A stretch of 7,024 nucleotides of DNA, taken from an uncultured Actinomycetes bacterium (lineage in GTDB: Bacteria; Actinomycetota; Thermoleophilia; Gaiellales; F1-60-MAGs149). The position numbers were made by a program, and so were the translations under genes. Shown one piece after another: positions 4,093 through 7,024 of the stretch. Positions within the stretch are counted from its first letter, which is position 1; each line of letters starts with the position of its first letter. The stretch is from assembly GCA_903873565.1 (NCBI GenBank), contig CAIQOY010000208.1, positions 1 to 7,024 of the forward strand, read 5' to 3'. The notes under the pieces were generated by a model. The model saw only the letters and a program-made list of their open reading frames with translations. It made no database searches and was not told the DNA's origin.

Positions 4093-5961
4093 ATGACCAC
4101 CGCCCTCAAGCCCAACCTCGCGCGCTGCATCTGGACGTCGGCGCTCTTCGCCGTGCTCGCGATGCTCGTCGCCGCCGCGGTGCGCCAGATCCTCGGCATG
4201 GACCCCGTGGTCCAGTGGTCCACCCTCGTCGTCGTCGCCTACATCTTCGGCGCCGTCGGCTTCATCGTCGGCATCGGCGGGTTCGACTACTGGTGGCCGT
4301 GGATCATCGGCAAGGACATCGACCCCCACGACCACTCGCAGCACGGCGCGTACTCGTGGCGCGACTACTTCAAGTTCAACACCGATCACAAGGTGATCGG
4401 GATCCAGTACATCGTCTTCACGTTCATCATGTTCCTGATCGGCGGCATGTTCGCGATGATCTTCCGGGCGGAGCTCGCGAACCCCGGCTACCAGGTGCTG
4501 TCGGACGAGCAGTACAACGCCCTGATCTCGCAGCACGGCGTGATCATGATCTTCGTGTTCCTGGTGCCCGTCTTCGCCGGCATCGGCAACTACGTGATCC
4601 CGCTTATGCTCGGCGCCCCGGACATGGCCTTCCCGCGCGTCAACGCGGTCTCCTTCTGGCTGCTGCCGATCGCCTCGTTCACGCTCCTGTCGTCCTTCGC
4701 CTTCGGCTCGTTCGACACCGGCTGGACCGGCTACCCCACGCTGTCCGAGCAGAGCCCGTTCGGCGGCACGCTGTTCCAGATCGGCGTGATCATCGCGGGC
4801 AGCTCGTCGATCGCCACCGCGGTGAACTTCCTGGTCACCATCGTGACCATGCGCGCGCCCGGGATGACGCTGTTCCGCATGCCGCTGCTCGTGTGGGCCA
4901 ACCTCGCCACCTCCGCCCTGGTCGTCGCCGCCACCCCGTTCGTGGCCGGCGCGATGTTCATGGCGATGTTCGACCGCGAGATGGGCACGAACTTCTTCAC
5001 CATCGCCGGCGGTGGCAGCGCGATCGCCTACCAGCACATCTTCTGGTTCTACTCGCACCCGGCCGTCTACATCATGGTCCTGCCCGGGTTCGGGATCATC
5101 AGCGAGGTCATCGCGACCCACTCGCGCAAGCCGGTCTTCGGCTACCGCGCGGTCGCCTTCTCCTCGGCCGGCATCGCCGTGCTGGGCTTCTCGGTCTGGG
5201 CGCACCACATGTTCGCCTCCGGCATGGCCAGCTGGCTGCGGGTGCCGATCATGATCTCGACGCTCCTGATCGCCATCCCGACCGGCATCAAGATCTTCTC
5301 GTGGCTCGGCACCGTCTGGGACGGCGTCGTCCGCCTGACCACGGCCAACCTCTTCGCCCTGGGCTTCATCATCGCCTTCACGATCGGCGGCCTCTCCGGC
5401 GTCATGCTCGCCGTGGTCCCGTTCGACGTCTCGATCACCAACTCGTACTTCATCGTCGCCCACTTCCACTACGTGCTGTTCGGCGGCTCGATCCTGACGA
5501 TCTTCGCCGGCTTCTACCACTGGTTCCCGAAGGTCACCGGGCGGATGTACAACGAGCGCCTCGGGCGGCTCCACTTCTGGATCGTCTTCATCGCGCTCAA
5601 CGTGACCTTCTTCCCGATGCACTACCAGGGCCTGATGGGCATGCCGCGTCGCGTCGCCGACTACGCGCCCGAGTTCGGCTGGAGCAACACGCTGATCTCG
5701 GTCGCCTCGTTCGCCCTCGGGGCCAGCACGCTGATCTTCGTCTACAACATGATCCACTCCGCGCGGCACGGCAAGCCGGCGGGGGCGAACCCGTGGGGCG
5801 GGCTCACGCTCGAGTGGCTGCTGTCCTCCCCGCCCCCGGTCTTCAACTTCCCGGTCACGCCGCGTGTCATCGGCGGCCCCTACCGCTTCGGCGAGGAGGG
5901 CGCGCGCCACGCGATCATCCCCGAGCCCGAACCCGCCGAGACGGAGAAGGTCGGCGCGTAG
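4093..5961 (+). CDS. ctaD: Cytochrome c oxidase subunit I, A2-type heme-copper oxidase with an N-terminal two-helix extension, 622 aa
   Basis: This is the catalytic subunit that reduces oxygen at heme a3/CuB and pumps protons. Heme a ligands are H148 (SQHGVIMIF) and H459, and the heme a3 ligand is H457 (VAHFHYV). CuB ligands are H322 (FYSHPAVY), H371 and H372 (WAHHMF), with Y326 as the cross-linked tyrosine. K-channel residues T397 and K400 (IPTGIK) and D-channel residues N166, D177 (GAPDMAFPR) and N184 are present. The D-channel glutamate of GHPEVY is A324, with Y320-S321 before the histidine, the A2 signature. The canonical LHDTYY segment reads ITNSYF (448-453). GMPRR (516-520) supplies the propionate arginines. 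The usual core begins near TDHK (97-100); before it are about 95 extra residues with two predicted helices (12-32, 42-63) and a cytoplasmic HDHSQH cluster (79-84). No extra C-terminal helices follow helix XII. The ATG at 4093 has GGGGGA 6 nt upstream. Confidence 0.98.
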   Translation: MTTALKPNLARCIWTSALFAVLAMLVAAAVRQILGMDPVVQWSTLVVVAYIFGAVGFIVGIGGFDYWWPWIIGKDIDPHDHSQHGAYSWRDYFKFNTDHKVIGIQYIVFTFIMFLIGGMFAMIFRAELANPGYQVLSDEQYNALISQHGVIMIFVFLVPVFAGIGNYVIPLMLGAPDMAFPRVNAVSFWLLPIASFTLLSSFAFGSFDTGWTGYPTLSEQSPFGGTLFQIGVIIAGSSSIATAVNFLVTIVTMRAPGMTLFRMPLLVWANLATSALVVAATPFVAGAMFMAMFDREMGTNFFTIAGGGSAIAYQHIFWFYSHPAVYIMVLPGFGIISEVIATHSRKPVFGYRAVAFSSAGIAVLGFSVWAHHMFASGMASWLRVPIMISTLLIAIPTGIKIFSWLGTVWDGVVRLTTANLFALGFIIAFTIGGLSGVMLAVVPFDVSITNSYFIVAHFHYVLFGGSILTIFAGFYHWFPKVTGRMYNERLGRLHFWIVFIALNVTFFPMHYQGLMGMPRRVADYAPEFGWSNTLISVASFALGASTLIFVYNMIHSARHGKPAGANPWGGLTLEWLLSSPPPVFNFPVTPRVIGGPYRFGEEGARHAIIPEPEPAETEKVGA

Positions 5962-5985
5962 CGCCGGTCGGAGAGGGAGAGCGGA

Positions 5986-6597
5986 ATGAGCGCAGCCGTC
6001 GAGCACAACGCCCCGGAGGTCCAGCCCTACCGGACCGGGCTCAACCCCAACCTGATGGGGCTGATCATCTTCCTGGTCTCGGAGCTCGCGCTGTTCGGCG
6101 CCTTCTTCATGTACTACGGCCACATGCGCTTCATCGGCAAGGTCGACTACCCGGGCGCGTTCCACATCCCGGCCAACGAGACCTCGATCAACACCCTGAT
6201 CCTGGTGCTGTCCTCGTTCACCGCCGAGTTCGCGCTGCTCGCGCTCCTCAAGCGGCACAACGCGGGCGTCTTCTTCTCACTGCTCGCGACCTTCATCCTC
6301 GGCTCGATCTTCCTCGGGCTCCAGGTGCACGAGTACATGATCCTGGGCTTCACCCCGCAGGACACGGCGGTCGGCTCGATCTTCTTCTCGCTGACCGGCC
6401 TGCACGGCCTGCACGTGTTCGTCGGCCTGGTGCTGCTGCTCCTGGCCATGATCAGGACCTGTACGCACAAGTGGACACCCGAGAAGCACACCGGGCTGCT
6501 CGGGATCAGCGTCTACTGGCACTTCGTGGACATCGTGTGGGTGATCCTCTTCACGGTCGTCTACTGCCTGCCCGGCACCGTCACCGCACCGGCCTAG
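5986..6597 (+). CDS. ctaE: Cytochrome c oxidase subunit III, 203 aa (five-helix form)
   Basis: Subunit III has no redox centre. It binds beside subunit I, stabilises the active site during turnover and helps feed protons to the D-channel. Family marks are E33 in SELALFGAFF, GLHGLHVFVG (138-147) with H140 and H143, and the C-terminal YWHFVDIVWVILF (177-189). The usual WEY motif reads HEY (115-117). Five hydrophobic segments are visible at about 22-45, 68-88, 94-113, 128-154 and 172-194. This is the compact bacterial form lacking the first two helices of the seven-helix version. The ATG at 5986 is preceded by GAGGGAG (5973-5979). It follows ctaD by 24 bp and precedes the next membrane gene by 23 bp, consistent with one transcript. 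Identity is certain. Confidence 0.96.
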   Translation: MSAAVEHNAPEVQPYRTGLNPNLMGLIIFLVSELALFGAFFMYYGHMRFIGKVDYPGAFHIPANETSINTLILVLSSFTAEFALLALLKRHNAGVFFSLLATFILGSIFLGLQVHEYMILGFTPQDTAVGSIFFSLTGLHGLHVFVGLVLLLLAMIRTCTHKWTPEKHTGLLGISVYWHFVDIVWVILFTVVYCLPGTVTAPA

Positions 6598-6606
6598 GCC
6601 GGGGTT

Positions 6607-6613
6607 AGGGGGG
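6607..6613 (+). promoter_or_regulatory. Shine-Dalgarno site of the gene downstream of ctaE
   Basis: AGGGGGG ends 7 nt before the ATG at 6621 and supports both the start and the reality of that gene. It lies within the 23-bp gap after ctaE, so no separate promoter is expected. Confidence 0.6.
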
Positions 6614-6620
6614 TCGCGCG

Positions 6621-7024
6621 ATGGCCCGGTGGATCGCGGTCCACCTCCCCCACCTCGTCCCGCCGATCATCGCGCTGATCTTCCTCGCGCGCATGGCCGT
6701 CTGGGCCGCCGCGCAGCCGCCGTCGCACTTCACCGACGAGGAGGTCGAGGAGTGGAACCGGGCGCGCGCGGCGGAGCGGGCGCGCCGCAGCCAGCCCGTG
6801 CGCCGGCGCACGGCGCTGTTCGGGCTGGTCGCCGTCGGCCCGCTCGCGCTCTCGTTCCTGACCGGCCTTGCGATCTACACGCTCAGCCTGCGCGGCGACC
6901 CGTCGCCCGGATGGCTGATCTGGAGCCACGTCGCCACCGGCGTGTTCGGCCTCGTCCTCGTCACCGCCAAGAGCGCCGAGCTCGGCTGGCGCCGGATCCT
7001 GTCACGCGTGCAGGCGACCCGCCC
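6621..7024 (+). CDS. Partial integral membrane protein, possible b-type cytochrome (first 134 residues)
   Basis: The frame is open from ATG 6621 to the window edge with no stop; the protein continues beyond it. It begins with a hydrophobic helix (about 10-31, HLVPPIIALIFLARMAVWAA). A charged stretch with probable helical character follows (36-63, EEVEEWNRARAAERARR). A second helix spans about 64-89 (ALFGLVAVGPLALSFLTGLAIY), and a third about 98-117 contains WSHVATGVFGLVLVTAK. The pattern of a TG-containing helix, a short loop, then a helix starting with His (H103) and HVATG resembles cytochrome b561-like or ferric-reductase-like membrane domains, including those fused to molybdopterin oxidoreductases, where such His residues bind heme. 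This is an inference from a partial sequence. It starts 23 bp after ctaE with a good Shine-Dalgarno site, so it is probably co-transcribed with the oxidase. Confidence 0.75.
   Translation, partial: MARWIAVHLPHLVPPIIALIFLARMAVWAAAQPPSHFTDEEVEEWNRARAAERARRSQPVRRRTALFGLVAVGPLALSFLTGLAIYTLSLRGDPSPGWLIWSHVATGVFGLVLVTAKSAELGWRRILSRVQATR

Noticed and set aside
3221..4096. Plus-strand 291-codon frame over ctaC ending inside the ctaD start
   Set aside because: It is an out-of-frame shadow of ctaC with Arg/His/Pro-rich content and no motifs.
3928..6258. Very long minus-strand open frame (776 codons) opposite ctaD and ctaE
   Set aside because: It is antisense to two certain oxidase genes, and its translation is dominated by Arg, Asp, Glu, His and Val with no motif. 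This is typical of a shadow frame created by G/C third positions.
4215..6608. Long plus-strand open frame (797 codons) overlapping ctaD and ctaE
   Set aside because: It is another frame of the same strand, rich in Arg, His, Pro and Leu, with no domain pattern, and it crosses two genes that have clear start and stop signals.
1..7024. Mobile element, CRISPR, tRNA or riboswitch content
   Set aside because: I saw no transposase, integrase, spaced repeats, tRNA-like cloverleaf or known aptamer core. Nearly all of the window is accounted for by ordinary chromosomal genes.

Overview
The window is very GC-rich, with G/C-ending codons throughout. It looks like chromosomal DNA of a high-GC Actinomycetota. 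A deep-branching lineage such as Thermoleophilia would fit, but that is an inference from composition and protein style, not from a marker gene. I saw no tRNA, rRNA, CRISPR array, insertion sequence or phage gene.

Left part (1-1748, minus strand): the N-terminal 201 codons of a two-Rossmann flavoprotein disulfide reductase relative that has lost one cysteine of the redox pair, preceded by a 14-bp perfect AT-rich palindrome. Upstream of it is a complete, divergent enolase-superfamily protein. Middle (1888-2697, plus strand): a TatA-type twin-arginine translocase subunit with an unusually long repeat-bearing tail, followed 6 bp later by a 61-residue two-helix membrane protein. A hairpin that contains both stop codons separates these from a convergent 111-residue membrane protein (2712-3047, minus).

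Right part (3249-7024, plus strand): an aa3-type cytochrome c oxidase operon in the order ctaC-ctaD-ctaE with 23-43 bp gaps. It is followed by the start of a membrane protein that may be a b-type cytochrome and runs off the window. A divergent promoter region (3048-3248) serves ctaC on one side and the 111-residue protein on the other. Subunits I, II and III together form the respiratory terminal oxidase: cytochrome c gives electrons to CuA (CtaC), which pass to heme a and the heme a3/CuB centre (CtaD), where oxygen is reduced and protons are pumped. CtaE stabilises the core.

The most interesting signals are in the oxidase. Subunit I carries the YSHPAVY (A2-type) signature in place of the GHPEVY glutamate. 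It has an N-terminal extension of about 95 residues with two extra predicted helices and a His cluster. All three protein ligands of the usual Mg/Mn site appear to be replaced together across subunits I and II. I do not see a wholly new system; these are unusual variants of known machines.
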